The notes under the pieces: model-generated
Told to the model about the DNA's origin: nothing
What the model saw: only the letters and a program-made list of their open reading frames with translations
The model's database searches: none
Program-made: the position numbers and the translations under genes
From: Granulosicoccus antarcticus IMCC3135
GTDB taxonomy: Bacteria > Pseudomonadota > Gammaproteobacteria > Granulosicoccales > Granulosicoccaceae
Direction: 5' to 3'
Length of the DNA stretch: 64,000 nucleotides
Assembly: GCF_002215215.1 (NCBI RefSeq)
Contig: NZ_CP018632.1
Span: forward strand, 1,320,001-1,384,000
In this document: positions 46,198 through 54,781 of the stretch, piece after piece
Layout of the letters: every line of letters starts with the position of its first letter
Position numbering within the stretch: the first letter of the stretch is position 1

Positions 46198-46233
46198 GGG
46201 TCGTGAAATGATAGTTAATTATTTCACGATCCC
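46198..46233. terminator. Bidirectional stem-loop between tdk and the DUF2325 gene
   Basis: GGGTCGTGAAAT (46198-46209) pairs with ATTTCACGATCCC (46221-46233) with one bulged base. It lies between converging stops and is a good candidate terminator for both strands. Confidence 0.65.
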
Positions 46234-46245
46234 TTAGCTTCCTGA

Positions 46246-47013
46246 TCAGTCCTGGCCGAGAGTCTCGCGCAGGCTTCGAGTGAAGGCCGACATGCTGGAT
46301 CGCTGCATGAAGACGATGGGCTTGTCCTGTCTGGCACAGAGCGTTCGTGCTTTCTGCATGGCGCTGTGACTGATGCAGTTGGTCGGGCACATCACGACAT
46401 CGGCCTGGCTGACCAGCTCGGAAATGCGGTGAGGGCAGGTTTCCCGGCCGCCATCATGATGGAGGAATCGTCCGTCACATGACTCCACCAATGCTTGGAA
46501 ATGTCTGCGTTGCTGCGCCTTGCCGCCCAGGTAGAGTACGCACTGACCGCATAGCTTCAAATCCCCTGCGGTATTGGCAGAGGCGGTTTTCGGCATAGGC
46601 AGAGGGGGGGCAGATTGTTCTGCAACCAGAGTTTGCTGGAAAGCTTCCAGATGGGAAATGGTCTGAGTCTGCTGTTTGACGGTCTCTTTTTCAGCACTCA
46701 AGCTATTCTGTAGTTCGCTGAGACGATGGAGCAACTGCTCCATGCGAGGATCGTTGGCTGCCCGAGCCGATGAATCGTTTGTGATTGTTTTCTGTTCGAG
46801 TCGCTGAGCTTCCAGCATCTGCGCCTGAAGGCGTTGGCCTTTGAGTTTTTCCTGTTCTGTCAATCGTGTCTGTTCGCGCAGGGCATCGCTGGTGCTCTGA
46901 TAGCGCTGTCTCAGCGTCTGTACTTCTCGAGTCAGGGAGTCAATCTGGCGATCTTGTTTCGAGAGTCTGCCACGATCAACACAGGTACTGGCCCCGGATA
47001 AATGCGACATCAT
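46246..47013 (-). pseudogene. DUF2325 protein, C-terminal part cut off by an IS insertion
   Basis: 255 codons holding a coiled-coil region (LSKQDRQIDSLTREVQTLRQ) and the DUF2325 domain: CGQCVLYLGGKAQQRRHFQA, FLHHDGGRETCPHRISEL, then MCPTNCISHSAMQKAR. The DUF2325 domain has a conserved His/Asp patch and Cys residues of unknown function. It is the downstream half of a gene split by the IS at 47014-48031. Its first codons, MMSHLSGA, continue the N-terminal half's VFGQVH exactly. A strong AGGAGG seven bases before the ATG lies inside the IS end, so this half may still be translated alone. Confidence 0.85.
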
Positions 47014-47022
47014 TTGACATCC

Positions 47023-47044
47023 TCCTCTCCCTGAAGAAAGAGGA
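47023..47044 (-). other. IS right-end hairpin that also carries the ribosome site of the downstream fragment
   Basis: TCCTCT (47023-47028) pairs with AGAGGA (47039-47044) around a 10-base loop. In this family such a hairpin forms the 3' end of the tnpB-linked guide RNA. On the minus strand its 3' flank reads AGGAGG, ideally placed to initiate the DUF2325 C-terminal fragment. Confidence 0.7.
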
Positions 47045-47050
47045 TTCCCA

Positions 47051-47910
47051 CTAAGGAGCGCAATGTCCTGCGCCGAGACGGAGAATATTTCGAGCCGCGT
47101 TAACGTCACGATCATGCTGAACACCACATTCAACACATTGCCAGTCTCTTACCGAAAGAGCTCTTATTCCCTGCGGTCCGCACAGGCTTCCGCATTCGGA
47201 GCACGCTCGCGTGGTATAGGCTTCATTGATTTCTCGGTAGACAATACCGGCCTGCTGGCTCTTGTAGTCGAGCATTGTCTTGAAGCTGGCCCAGCTTGCG
47301 TCAAGCGCAGACTTGGCCATCGTGGTTTTTGTCAGCTTCGAGCTACTGACATCTCCCACGTAGATCTCGCCGCATCGATTGACCAGATTGCGGCTGTCTT
47401 GCCCCTTGGGACACGTGCGATCAACCGAGACACAGATGCAAAAATACCATCGACCGCGAGCATCCTCAGTGAAACAACCTGCCCTGAACCTGTATTGGCA
47501 AGACCGAAGCTGTCCCATACCTTGAAGTGAGAACCTGCAAAGAAGACCTGCCCGTGCTTCCAGTGAGCTGCCCGAGCCTTGAAGGGCACCCATCCCAACG
47601 AGCGTTTATCGCCAAAACTCTTGCGCCACCTCAGCTTGCGACGCTTTGCCGAATAGCGTTTGCTGGCGTAGTGTTCGGCCGTTTCCTGAATCGTACTGCT
47701 GCCAATGTGCTCGAACTGCTTCGAGGCACCCACCGTGTAAGCAGAGAAGTCAAATCCGGACATCCACCGACCACGCTCCCGAATCATACGATCAGACAGG
47801 TCGTTGCAGTAGTTCCATACCTGATTGACTTCTGTCGCCATGCTGCGCAAAAGCGGCGCATGGCGATCTTTTACCCTGACTTTGAGAACCTTGATGCATG
47901 TTGATTTCAC
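47051..47910 (-). pseudogene. tnpB: tnpB (IS605 OrfB) broken by a frameshift and an internal deletion
   Basis: The N-terminal part (from GTG 47910, KVRVKDRHAPLLRSMATEVN, to FKVWDSFGLAN) and the C-terminal part (FRAGCFTEDARGRWYF to the stop at 47051) lie in different frames, with the shift near 47500. In the second frame CPKGQ runs almost directly into IYVGDVSSSKLTKT. About 80 residues that should carry the first RuvC Asp (GIDLG) are missing. The zinc ribbon (CSECGSLCG … CVECG) and final HDRDVNAARNI remain. The nuclease cannot be functional as written. Confidence 0.88.
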
Positions 47911-47992
47911 AGCTCGATTGTATAACCGTTCCGCCCCCATTCACCCAGAAGAGTCAACAATAACTGACTATATATACAGCATTCCAATTCCT

Positions 47993-48012
47993 CCCCGCCC
48001 TGAACGACGGGG
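47993..48012 (-). other. IS left-end hairpin
   Basis: CCCCG (47993-47997) pairs with CGGGG (48008-48012); the loop contains CCTGAACGA. It is typical of the left end recognised by TnpA in IS200/IS605 elements. It lies 19 bases inside the element. Confidence 0.7.
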
Positions 48013-48031
48013 TATCCTTGGAATTGAAGGG

Positions 48032-48523
48032 ATGAACCTGTCCGAAGACAGTGATGATGATGATGCTGCGCGTGGCCTGGGGGTGTGTGATGAGGGCCCA
48101 CAGGCTGCCAGCAACATTGCCAGCCTTCCAGCCACTGTTCCAGAGTTCGCTGAGGGCTTCGGCGTCCTTGGCAGCACGAAACTGTTTGACCGTCAGCGCA
48201 AACTTTTGCTCCAACTGTTTTTGTAATCTGATTGTCAACGGGTGCTTGTTGTTCGCCGCACTCTCAACGGCCAGTTGATGAATGTCATAGTCGCTTTTGC
48301 CGGCAACCGGCAAACCCGCCTTGGAACCCAGTTGACGTACCTCGCTCAAGCTCAGACAGGTGCCGACGATCATGCAGTGCCAGCAATCCTGCAGTTCCCA
48401 CAGCTTATAGCGGGCACGGCGAGGCTCAAGCTGATTGAGCTGTGGTTGATAAGTCAGTGGGCTCACTGACAGATCGGCCGCAAGCGGTGTCCCGTTCAAC
48501 GGGTATTTTAGTGGGTTATCCAA
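48032..48523 (-). pseudogene. DUF2325 protein, N-terminal part, truncated by the IS
   Basis: 164 codons from a TTG at 48523 (GTG 48466 is possible) to the IS junction. It has the N-terminal region found with DUF2325: RYKLWELQDCWHCMIVGTCL, a central helical part, then AGNVAGSLWALITHPQATRS and VFGQVH. Past the junction the frame continues 26 codons into the IS and stops at 47954. Joined to 46246-47013 it would give one protein of about 419 residues. It starts 32 bases after the 348-aa gene, so both were one operon. Confidence 0.8.
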
Positions 48524-48555
48524 TTAGCGATGCTCTGCTGAAGAAACGGGCGAGC

Positions 48556-49602
48556 CTAGTGGATCATCGGGGTCTCTTTCACATGCCCGCACTGCCAATC
48601 CAGTTCATCACGGGCTTGCAGTTGTCGCATGTCCCACTGTCTTGTTGGCAGTGGTGTACCGATCTGACGCAAGATGCTCTGGAAGCCTTCTTTCTTTGAC
48701 AGCAGCTTATTGACTGATTCTAACGGTAGCCAGGCGCTGAGCTGGCGTGCGCATCGCTGGGTGTCGCCGCCTGCGAATTCGGCCAGAGAGCCCAGGAACA
48801 CAGCTTCATCAGCCGAGATGGCGGGGCAGCACAGGCAGCGGATGTCAGGTACGTGGGCACTGTGTCGAAGCGCTTCCACCATGTGGGCATCAACAACCGT
48901 CTGTAGTTCGGGTAGTGCCACATGCTGGCAGAGTAGAGGAACGACTCTGGCACCCAGACCGGAATAGGAGAGGGTACGCTTGCGCAGTCTGATGGTATTG
49001 AGAAGCAGGGACTCTCCCAGTGACAGTTCTTTGGTCAGTGTGACTGAGCGGTGTTCCGTCGGACCGTTGTGACTGGGCATGCCTCTCCAGCTGGGTGTAA
49101 AGACATGACTGCCACCACGCTTGAAGCACTCGGCACCGCATAGCGCGGTGGCTGCCTGACTGAAGGCTTCAAGGGTGTGCCCTTCGAGACAATGCCTGGC
49201 AATCAATGCGGCCTGTTCTGCTTGCCCGGCATTGATCTTACAAAGCATGCACAGGACGTGATTCTCAACAGTGGACAACCATTCGGGATTGGCAGGTGCA
49301 CGATCGTCGTCAAAATTCTGATTCAACAAGACATCGGCGAGCATGTTGACCGCCTCGATGGTGTGTTTGCGATCAGGACCGCCGTCAATGATTCTGCCCA
49401 ATGTGTCGAGAACATATCGCTCGGCAATCGGTGCTGTTGCCGAACGACCACGGGCGCGTGGTACGGCCAGTAACAAACGGGCTGGCAAAGGGAGATCGCT
49501 GAATCGTGTCTGTCTGGCGGCTGATGTGCTCATCAGGCCAGGCTGGGTCAATGCGCGAGGAGCGTTGCGCAAGGCTTCCGTGGAAATAATGACAGGATTC
49601 AT
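48556..49602 (-). CDS. Hypothetical 348-aa protein upstream of DUF2325, probably iron-regulated
   Basis: I do not recognise this 348-residue protein. There is no signal peptide or membrane helix. It looks helical, with scattered Cys pairs (CMLCKINAG; DIRCLCCPAISADEAVF) that might bind a metal or be redox-active, and a Ser/Thr-rich start (PVIISTEALRNAPRALTQPG). A Fur-box-like site lies 27 bases before its ATG. The DUF2325 gene follows after 32 bases on the same strand, so the two probably formed an iron-controlled pair before the IS insertion. Confidence 0.65.
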   Translation of the reverse strand: MNPVIISTEALRNAPRALTQPGLMSTSAARQTRFSDLPLPARLLLAVPRARGRSATAPIAERYVLDTLGRIIDGGPDRKHTIEAVNMLADVLLNQNFDDDRAPANPEWLSTVENHVLCMLCKINAGQAEQAALIARHCLEGHTLEAFSQAATALCGAECFKRGGSHVFTPSWRGMPSHNGPTEHRSVTLTKELSLGESLLLNTIRLRKRTLSYSGLGARVVPLLCQHVALPELQTVVDAHMVEALRHSAHVPDIRCLCCPAISADEAVFLGSLAEFAGGDTQRCARQLSAWLPLESVNKLLSKKEGFQSILRQIGTPLPTRQWDMRQLQARDELDWQCGHVKETPMIH

Positions 49603-49628
49603 GAAAGGGTCCTTTAGGCAATGTTACT

Positions 49629-49647
49629 AATAATCATTCTCATTCAA
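49629..49647 (-). promoter_or_regulatory. Fur-box-like site ahead of the 348-aa/DUF2325 genes
   Basis: On the minus strand TTGAATGAGAATGATTATT matches the 19-bp Fur consensus GATAATGATAATCATTATC at 13 positions, including the core GAATGATTAT pattern. It sits 27-45 bases before the 49602 start, where Fur would block transcription when iron is plentiful. Confidence 0.6.
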
Positions 49648-49875
49648 ATTCTAGAATAATTTTCATTTCCTGTCAGCAAACAGCGGCAATGAGTTCGCAA
49701 TGATGTCTCATGAGTAGCATGTCAGGGCGTATTACTCAGCTGCTTTTCTGCACAGAAGCGTAGTCTGTGTTGCACGATGGATGAGTAATGGGATGTACGG
49801 CTATGGGGTTAGTTTTTAAAGCCGCGCCGCGTTACAAGCCTGCAAGTCCTCAAATTCAGTCACTACGAGTCGAGC

Positions 49876-50604
49876 ATGTCCCAGAAAATGAATGAATACG
49901 GTCAGCCCATTGGTGAGACGGTGAGCGAGTGGGGGCCAGCACAGCTTCCTCCAAGGGTGCTCATGCAAGGGCGATTCTGTCGACTGGAACCACTGGATAT
50001 TCTGACCCATGTCGATGAGTTGTTCGAGGCTTTTTCGAGCGGGGAGGCAGGGGGGTTGTGGACCTATATGCCTATGGGGCCGTTTGCTGAGGTGGCCGAG
50101 CTGAAGAGCTGGATGGACGCTGCCTGTGCCGGTGAAGACCCTGTGTTCTATGCGGTTATCAATGAGCTGACTGGCAAGGCTGTGGGATTCGCCAGTTATT
50201 TGCGAATCAATCCCGCTGTAGGTCTGATTGAGGTTGGTTTTATAGTGTTTTCGCCGCAGTTACAAAAAACTGCCATGGCAACCGAGGCCATGTACCTGAT
50301 GATGCGTTGTGTCTTTGACGAACTGGGTTATCGACGTTATGAATGGAAGTGCGATGCCCTGAATGCGCCATCACGCAAGGCGGCGCTCAGGTTCGGATTC
50401 AGCTTTGACGGCATTTTCGAACAGGCAACCATTTATAAAGGTCGCAATCGTGACACGGCCTGGTATTCAATTCTGGATAGAGACTGGCCGACAATGAAAA
50501 CAGCGTTTACACAGTGGCTGGCTGAGGATAACTTTGACGAGCAAGGTCAACAGAAGCAGGTTTTGTCACAGCCTCTGGCAAAAGCACAGTCGAATCAAGT
50601 GTGA
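49876..50604 (+). CDS. GNAT family N-acetyltransferase (RimJ/RimL-like)
   Basis: A 242-residue GNAT acetyltransferase of the RimJ/RimL type. The fold is seen in GKAVGFASYLRINPAVGLIE, LQKTAMATEAMYLMMRCVFD (acetyl-CoA loop region) and YRRYEWKCDALNAPSRKAAL, followed by RFGFSFDGIF. It should acetylate a protein N-terminus or small molecule; the substrate is unknown. A 40-residue tail beyond the domain (EDNFDEQGQQKQVLSQ) is polar. It is alone on the plus strand, converging on the CMD-family gene. Confidence 0.88.
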   Translation: MSQKMNEYGQPIGETVSEWGPAQLPPRVLMQGRFCRLEPLDILTHVDELFEAFSSGEAGGLWTYMPMGPFAEVAELKSWMDAACAGEDPVFYAVINELTGKAVGFASYLRINPAVGLIEVGFIVFSPQLQKTAMATEAMYLMMRCVFDELGYRRYEWKCDALNAPSRKAALRFGFSFDGIFEQATIYKGRNRDTAWYSILDRDWPTMKTAFTQWLAEDNFDEQGQQKQVLSQPLAKAQSNQV

Positions 50605-50674
50605 CCCGACCGTGCTGCAAACTGGTTTAAAAGGCGCGTAAAGCTTGGCCGATTAAATCAGATCATTGGTCAAA

Positions 50675-51229
50675 TCAAGAAGCTTTGTGCCATTCAAACG
50701 GCTGGAACGCCTTGTCAACGGGCGTGTTGGCCAGATGATTGGTGTAGTTGGACATGATCTTCTGAGACAGACCAAGAACCACTTCAAGTACATGGCGTTT
50801 GGTGAAGCCTGCATCCAGAAAAGTCTGTACAGCCGCATCATCAACGTTGCCACGCTCACGCACGACAATAAGCGTGAAATCTCGCAGTGCTTCCAGATGA
50901 GCATTAGGCAGTGGCGTGACGTTGCGTAGAGCTTCGGTAATGGCATCGTCGACGCCCATCATTTTGGCAATACCCGTGTGAGCCGGAACGCAGTAATGAC
51001 ACGCATTTTCGACATTGATTGTCTGCCAGACAACCGTCATCTCATCCTTGTCGAAGCTGGAGTTGAGGAACAGTTCATGTGCCTCTTGGTAAGCCTTGAG
51101 TAAGCCGGGTGATTCAGCCATGACAGCATGCAGGCCTGGAATCATGCCAAAGGCTTTCAGTGAGCCTTCCAGCAGTGGTTTGCTGTCTTCAGGAGCGCTT
51201 TCTATGGTATGTAGTGTGAAATCGGTCAT
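50675..51229 (-). CDS. Carboxymuconolactone decarboxylase/AhpD-like protein
   Basis: A 184-residue all-helical protein of the CMD/AhpD family. The redox motif is ENACHYCVPAHTGIAKMMG near residue 80 with CxxC and the conserved His. Family members with this motif are peroxidase-type reductases; others are decarboxylases. The C-terminal half (DAGFTKRHVLEVVLGLSQKI) completes the bundle. No AhpC is next to it. The 280-bp gap that follows, before tctA, holds a small GGAGGC/GCCTCC stem (51424-51441). Confidence 0.85.
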   Translation of the reverse strand: MTDFTLHTIESAPEDSKPLLEGSLKAFGMIPGLHAVMAESPGLLKAYQEAHELFLNSSFDKDEMTVVWQTINVENACHYCVPAHTGIAKMMGVDDAITEALRNVTPLPNAHLEALRDFTLIVVRERGNVDDAAVQTFLDAGFTKRHVLEVVLGLSQKIMSNYTNHLANTPVDKAFQPFEWHKAS

Positions 51230-51509
51230 GGGTAGTTCCTCGATAGTCAGCCCGTTGATTGGGCTAGAGTTGGAAATGATGTTGTTTAAACCTATCGGTA
51301 CAAACTACTCTAATCTGAAACTTTTGGTGTATACGGATTTGTAAAGTCGCGGCTGTTTTGAATGGATCAACGCCGTGATGCTCAGGGGGACGGGCGCATC
51401 GACAGCCGGGTCGGTAATACGGTGGAGGCCTCCTTGCCTCCGGGGTCATGATGAAACATGGACCTGATGACGACACCGACACTTAATGTGCAGTGCCGGT
51501 GCGCTGGTT

Positions 51510-53045
51510 TCAGTCCTTAACAGCACCGATGTCGTCGCGGCGCATGCGTCGACGGATAATTCCGCCCAGCAAGATGGGCAGTACGAAGCCGGTGATTGAG
51601 ACGATCCAGAGACCAATGGCCAGCGGCGAACTGAGCAGAGCGCTCCAGTCACCATCGGATATGGTCATGGCACGACGCAGATTGTCTTCCATGTTGTTGC
51701 CCAGCAGAATGCCCAGAATGACGGGTACCAGTGGAACATCGAGTTTGCGCAGTACCCAACCCAGGAGACCGAAGACGATCATGACCATCAGATCGAAAGT
51801 GGAACCTGAGATGCCATAAATACCGACAAAGGAGATCATGGCAACAATCGGCATCAGAATGCGAGGTGGAATCAGCAGCACTCTGACAAACATGCCGACC
51901 ATGGGGATGTTCATGGCCAGCAACATGAAGTTGCCCAGAAACAGCGCTGCGATCAGGCCCCAGACCACATCAGGATTGGAGATGAACAGCAGTGGTCCTG
52001 GCGTGATGTTCAGTGCCAGCAACATGGCCAGAAGTACCGCTGTAGTACCCGAACCCGGTACGCCCAGTGCCAGCATGGGAACCAGAGCGCCACCCGCGGC
52101 TGCATTGTTACCCGCTTCGGGTGCCGCAACACCTCGCGGATCACCTGTGCCGAAAGTGCCATCCTTGTCGACCATTTTCTTTTCCAGTGAATAGGAAATG
52201 AAAGATCCCAGGGATGCTCCGGCACCTGGCAGTACACCAGCGATGAAGCCGATGAATGAGGAGCGCAACATGGTTGGCGTACAGCTCTTGAGCAGTGCCC
52301 AGGAAGGGGTTATGCGCCCAATGCTGACTTTTGCAGACTTGCCTTCGCCGGTACCATCACCGCGATGTTCCAGAAACAGGAAAACCTCGGACAGGGCAAA
52401 CAATCCGACAATGGCCACCAGAAAGTCGATGCCGTCATACAGATGAACTTCACCGAAAGTGAATCGTGGCACACCGGTCTGTCCGTCAACGCCGACCATG
52501 GCGATCACGATACCCAGGGCCGCAGCAAATGCAGCCTTGGCCTGATTTTTCGAAGTGATGCCACCCAGAGTGGCAAAAGCCAGGGCAAACAGAGCAAAGT
52601 ATTCAGCCGGTCCAAACAACAGGGCAACCTTGACCAGTTGTGGGGCAAGAAATACCAACCCCCAGGTGGCAAAGAAGGCCCCGACAAATGAGGCCACCCC
52701 TGATAGAGACAGGGCTTCTCCGGCGCGTCCCTGCTGCGCCATCGGATAGCCATCCAGTGTGGTCATCAACGCCGGTTCGTCCCCCGGAATGTTGAGCAAG
52801 ATCGAAGAGATACGCCCACCGTACATCGCTCCGTAATAAACGGAGGTCAGTAGAATCATGGCGGCCGTAGGTTCCAGTCCCAGCGTGAAGGCCAGGGGTA
52901 TGAGTATGGCGACACCGTTGGATGGGCCAAGTCCGGGAAGGGCGCCGATGATGGTGCCCAGAAAGCAGCCTACAAAGGCCAGAAATATATGCTGCCACGT
53001 CAATGCAACGGCAAAGCCGTTGAGCAGGGAGTTTAGTGATTCCAT
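51510..53045 (-). CDS. tctA: Tripartite tricarboxylate transporter large membrane subunit (TctA), system 1
   Basis: A 511-residue protein with about 12 membrane helices. TctA marks are GALPGLGPSNGVAILIPLAF near residue 35, YGAMYGGRISSILLNIPGDE and ALMTTLDGYPMAQQGRAGEA in the first half, and PGAGASLGSFISYSLEKK near residue 260. It forms the membrane channel of a TTT transporter for a carboxylate. It is the last gene of tctC-tctB-tctA (15 bases after tctB). The substrate is unknown; citrate and other di- or tricarboxylates are typical. Confidence 0.93.
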   Translation of the reverse strand: MESLNSLLNGFAVALTWQHIFLAFVGCFLGTIIGALPGLGPSNGVAILIPLAFTLGLEPTAAMILLTSVYYGAMYGGRISSILLNIPGDEPALMTTLDGYPMAQQGRAGEALSLSGVASFVGAFFATWGLVFLAPQLVKVALLFGPAEYFALFALAFATLGGITSKNQAKAAFAAALGIVIAMVGVDGQTGVPRFTFGEVHLYDGIDFLVAIVGLFALSEVFLFLEHRGDGTGEGKSAKVSIGRITPSWALLKSCTPTMLRSSFIGFIAGVLPGAGASLGSFISYSLEKKMVDKDGTFGTGDPRGVAAPEAGNNAAAGGALVPMLALGVPGSGTTAVLLAMLLALNITPGPLLFISNPDVVWGLIAALFLGNFMLLAMNIPMVGMFVRVLLIPPRILMPIVAMISFVGIYGISGSTFDLMVMIVFGLLGWVLRKLDVPLVPVILGILLGNNMEDNLRRAMTISDGDWSALLSSPLAIGLWIVSITGFVLPILLGGIIRRRMRRDDIGAVKD

Positions 53046-53060
53046 CAGGATAGGTGCTCG

Positions 53061-53492
53061 CTAGAATCCAAACGGGCCGCGCGCTAGCGACAGTCCGAGA
53101 ATCAGGTGAAAGACGGTGTAGATACCAATTGAGGTCAGTGTTCCGGAGACAATCGACCATAACGGCGTCGTGCCTAGTCGCCAGGTCAGGAAGGCGGCGG
53201 CAACAGCGGTTGCAATCAGAAATCCGGCAATAGGCAGAGCCAGGGCGTAAGCCACCATGACACCGGCAGCAGCGAGTATTTCCATCATCCGGCCAAGACG
53301 TGGCCACTCTGGCTCCACATCGGGTTTGAAGATGATAAACACGCTGGATATGGCCATGACGATGGCAATGATGATTGGAAAGGTTCTCGGACCGACCGGA
53401 TCCGATATAAAACTCAGTTCAATGTGGAAGGCCGCCCAGATGAAAAGCGACGCGAACAAAAGTCCGACGCCACCAAAGATGCGATCACTCAT
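53061..53492 (-). CDS. tctB: Tripartite tricarboxylate transporter small membrane subunit (TctB), system 1
   Basis: A 143-residue protein with four membrane helices (MSDRIFGGVGLLFASLFIWA; FPIIIAIVMAISSVFII; AAGVMVAYALALPIAGFLIA; IGIYTVFHLILGLSLA). TctB is poorly conserved, so the call rests on length, helices and position between tctC and tctA. The ATG at 53492 gives the usual short N-terminus; the in-frame extension to 53591 is polar and unlike the family. It partners with TctA in the membrane. Confidence 0.9.
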   Translation of the reverse strand: MSDRIFGGVGLLFASLFIWAAFHIELSFISDPVGPRTFPIIIAIVMAISSVFIIFKPDVEPEWPRLGRMMEILAAAGVMVAYALALPIAGFLIATAVAAAFLTWRLGTTPLWSIVSGTLTSIGIYTVFHLILGLSLARGPFGF

Positions 53493-53591
53493 GATGAAAA
53501 ACTCTGGAGTAGGGTGTTTTAAGGGGGAGCAGAGGGGCGACAGAGGGCGGTGCGTTACACCTGAGCCTCGTTCACGTCGCCCGTCTGCCAA

Positions 53592-53609
53592 GAGCCTGAA
53601 AACAGGCTC
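53592..53609 (-). terminator. Stem-loop between tctC and tctB
   Basis: GAGCCTG (53592-53598) pairs exactly with CAGGCTC (53603-53609) around a 4-base loop. Placed right after tctC, it may stop most transcripts or protect the tctC mRNA so that the binding protein is made in excess. Confidence 0.6.
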
Positions 53610-53619
53610 CTGGTTACAA

Positions 53620-54606
53620 CTACTTGATCAGGCCAATCTGCTTGGAAAGCTCAGTGATCGAGGCTACTGAGTCAGCCACAAAGGCTTGAAAATCATCACC
53701 TTGCAAGTCAAGTGGCGCCAGGCCGCTGTCTGCCATTTCCTGCTTCCATTCGTCAGAAGCGTAGACCTTGCCGACTGTTTCTACCCAATAGTCATAAGCT
53801 TCATCACTCATGCCGCCCGGGGCATAGAAGCCGCGCCAGTTTGCACCGATCACATCAACACCCTGTTCTCTGGCTGTCGGGAAAGCGGCGAAATCACCGG
53901 CGAGACGCTCAGGTGCCAGTACGGCGATGACACGGATGTCACCAGAATCTACAAAACCCTTGGCTTCGGAGGCGTCGCCCGTGAAGGCCTGTACAGAACC
54001 ACCGAGTACTTGCGTGATGGCCTCGCCACCGCCGTCAAAAGCTACGTATTTGACAGTACGGACATCTTCGATACCGGCTTTGTTAGCTGCCAACAGTACT
54101 TTCAGGTGATCCCATCCACCCACCGCTGAACCACCGGCGATTGCCACTGATCGTGGATCGGTCTTGATCTGGTCAAGCAGTTCGGGCAAGGTTTTGATGG
54201 GGCTGTCCTGAGCGACGGCGATGATGCCATAGTCGGCGCCAACGGAGCCAATCCAGCGAACCTGACTCATATCGTTGCCAGGATACGCACCCTGGGCCAG
54301 TCGAGTCGCGGTCGCAGAAGAGGCTGCTACAATCAGATCGTTGTCACTGTTACGCTTGTTGACTACGGCTGCAAACGCAACGCCACCGCCGCCGCCAGAC
54401 ATGTTAGTGACCTGAAGTGTGCCGGGAATGGCTTCCAGATCCTGCATGGTCTTGCCAACTTGACGACAAGTGAAATCCCAACCGCCGCCCGGATCAGCCG
54501 GTGCAATGCATTCGGTGTTTTCAGGTTCGTAGGCCTGCAGGCTGGTGCTTGCGAGCAGGGCGAGAGACGCCAGAAGCAGTCTGTTCTTGTTCCGAGTGAT
54601 AATCAT
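53620..54606 (-). CDS. tctC: Tripartite tricarboxylate transporter periplasmic binding protein (TctC), system 1
   Basis: A 328-residue TctC-type binding protein. The signal peptide (LLLASLALLASTSLQAYEPE) is followed by CIAPADPGGGWDFTCRQVGK, the family's substrate loop, and NMSGGGGGVAF. AIAGGSAVGGWDHLKVLLAA and GANWRGFYAPGGMSDEAYDY follow. It captures a carboxylate in the periplasm. AGGA lies 10 bases before the ATG. It heads the tctCBA operon and is divergent from a response regulator, suggesting that the two-component system controls it. Confidence 0.93.
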   Translation of the reverse strand: MIITRNKNRLLLASLALLASTSLQAYEPENTECIAPADPGGGWDFTCRQVGKTMQDLEAIPGTLQVTNMSGGGGGVAFAAVVNKRNSDNDLIVAASSATATRLAQGAYPGNDMSQVRWIGSVGADYGIIAVAQDSPIKTLPELLDQIKTDPRSVAIAGGSAVGGWDHLKVLLAANKAGIEDVRTVKYVAFDGGGEAITQVLGGSVQAFTGDASEAKGFVDSGDIRVIAVLAPERLAGDFAAFPTAREQGVDVIGANWRGFYAPGGMSDEAYDYWVETVGKVYASDEWKQEMADSGLAPLDLQGDDFQAFVADSVASITELSKQIGLIK

Positions 54607-54781
54607 TTATTATTCCTGTGGTGAGTCAGTTCCGCCATTTCAGCAATTCATCTGTGACGGCACGTCGTATGTTTTATACTTTGAACCTGTCATGAGCCTG
54701 TCAGTGAGATGAATCCATCGATCAATCGACTGACGAAAAGCCTGTCTTTACAGCCTTGCTGCTGTCCGGAGATCTGATCAA

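Larger units (their letters stand above)
47014..48031 (-). mobile_element. IS200/IS605-type element (TnpB only, decayed), 1,018 bp, inside the DUF2325 gene
   Basis: The boundaries were set by the host gene: removing 47014-48031 joins GTTCAT to ATGATG in frame and restores conserved DUF2325 protein sequence. The left end (48031 side) begins CCCTTCAATTCC with a hairpin; the right end closes in GATGTCAA after another hairpin. There are no terminal inverted repeats or target duplication, as expected for this family. It carries only a broken tnpB and no tnpA, so movement would need a transposase in trans. Confidence 0.88.

Noticed and set aside
47051-47940. TnpB-derived RNA-guided repressor (TldR-like)
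   Set aside because: The gene has a frameshift and a large internal deletion, so no intact dead-nuclease protein is encoded.
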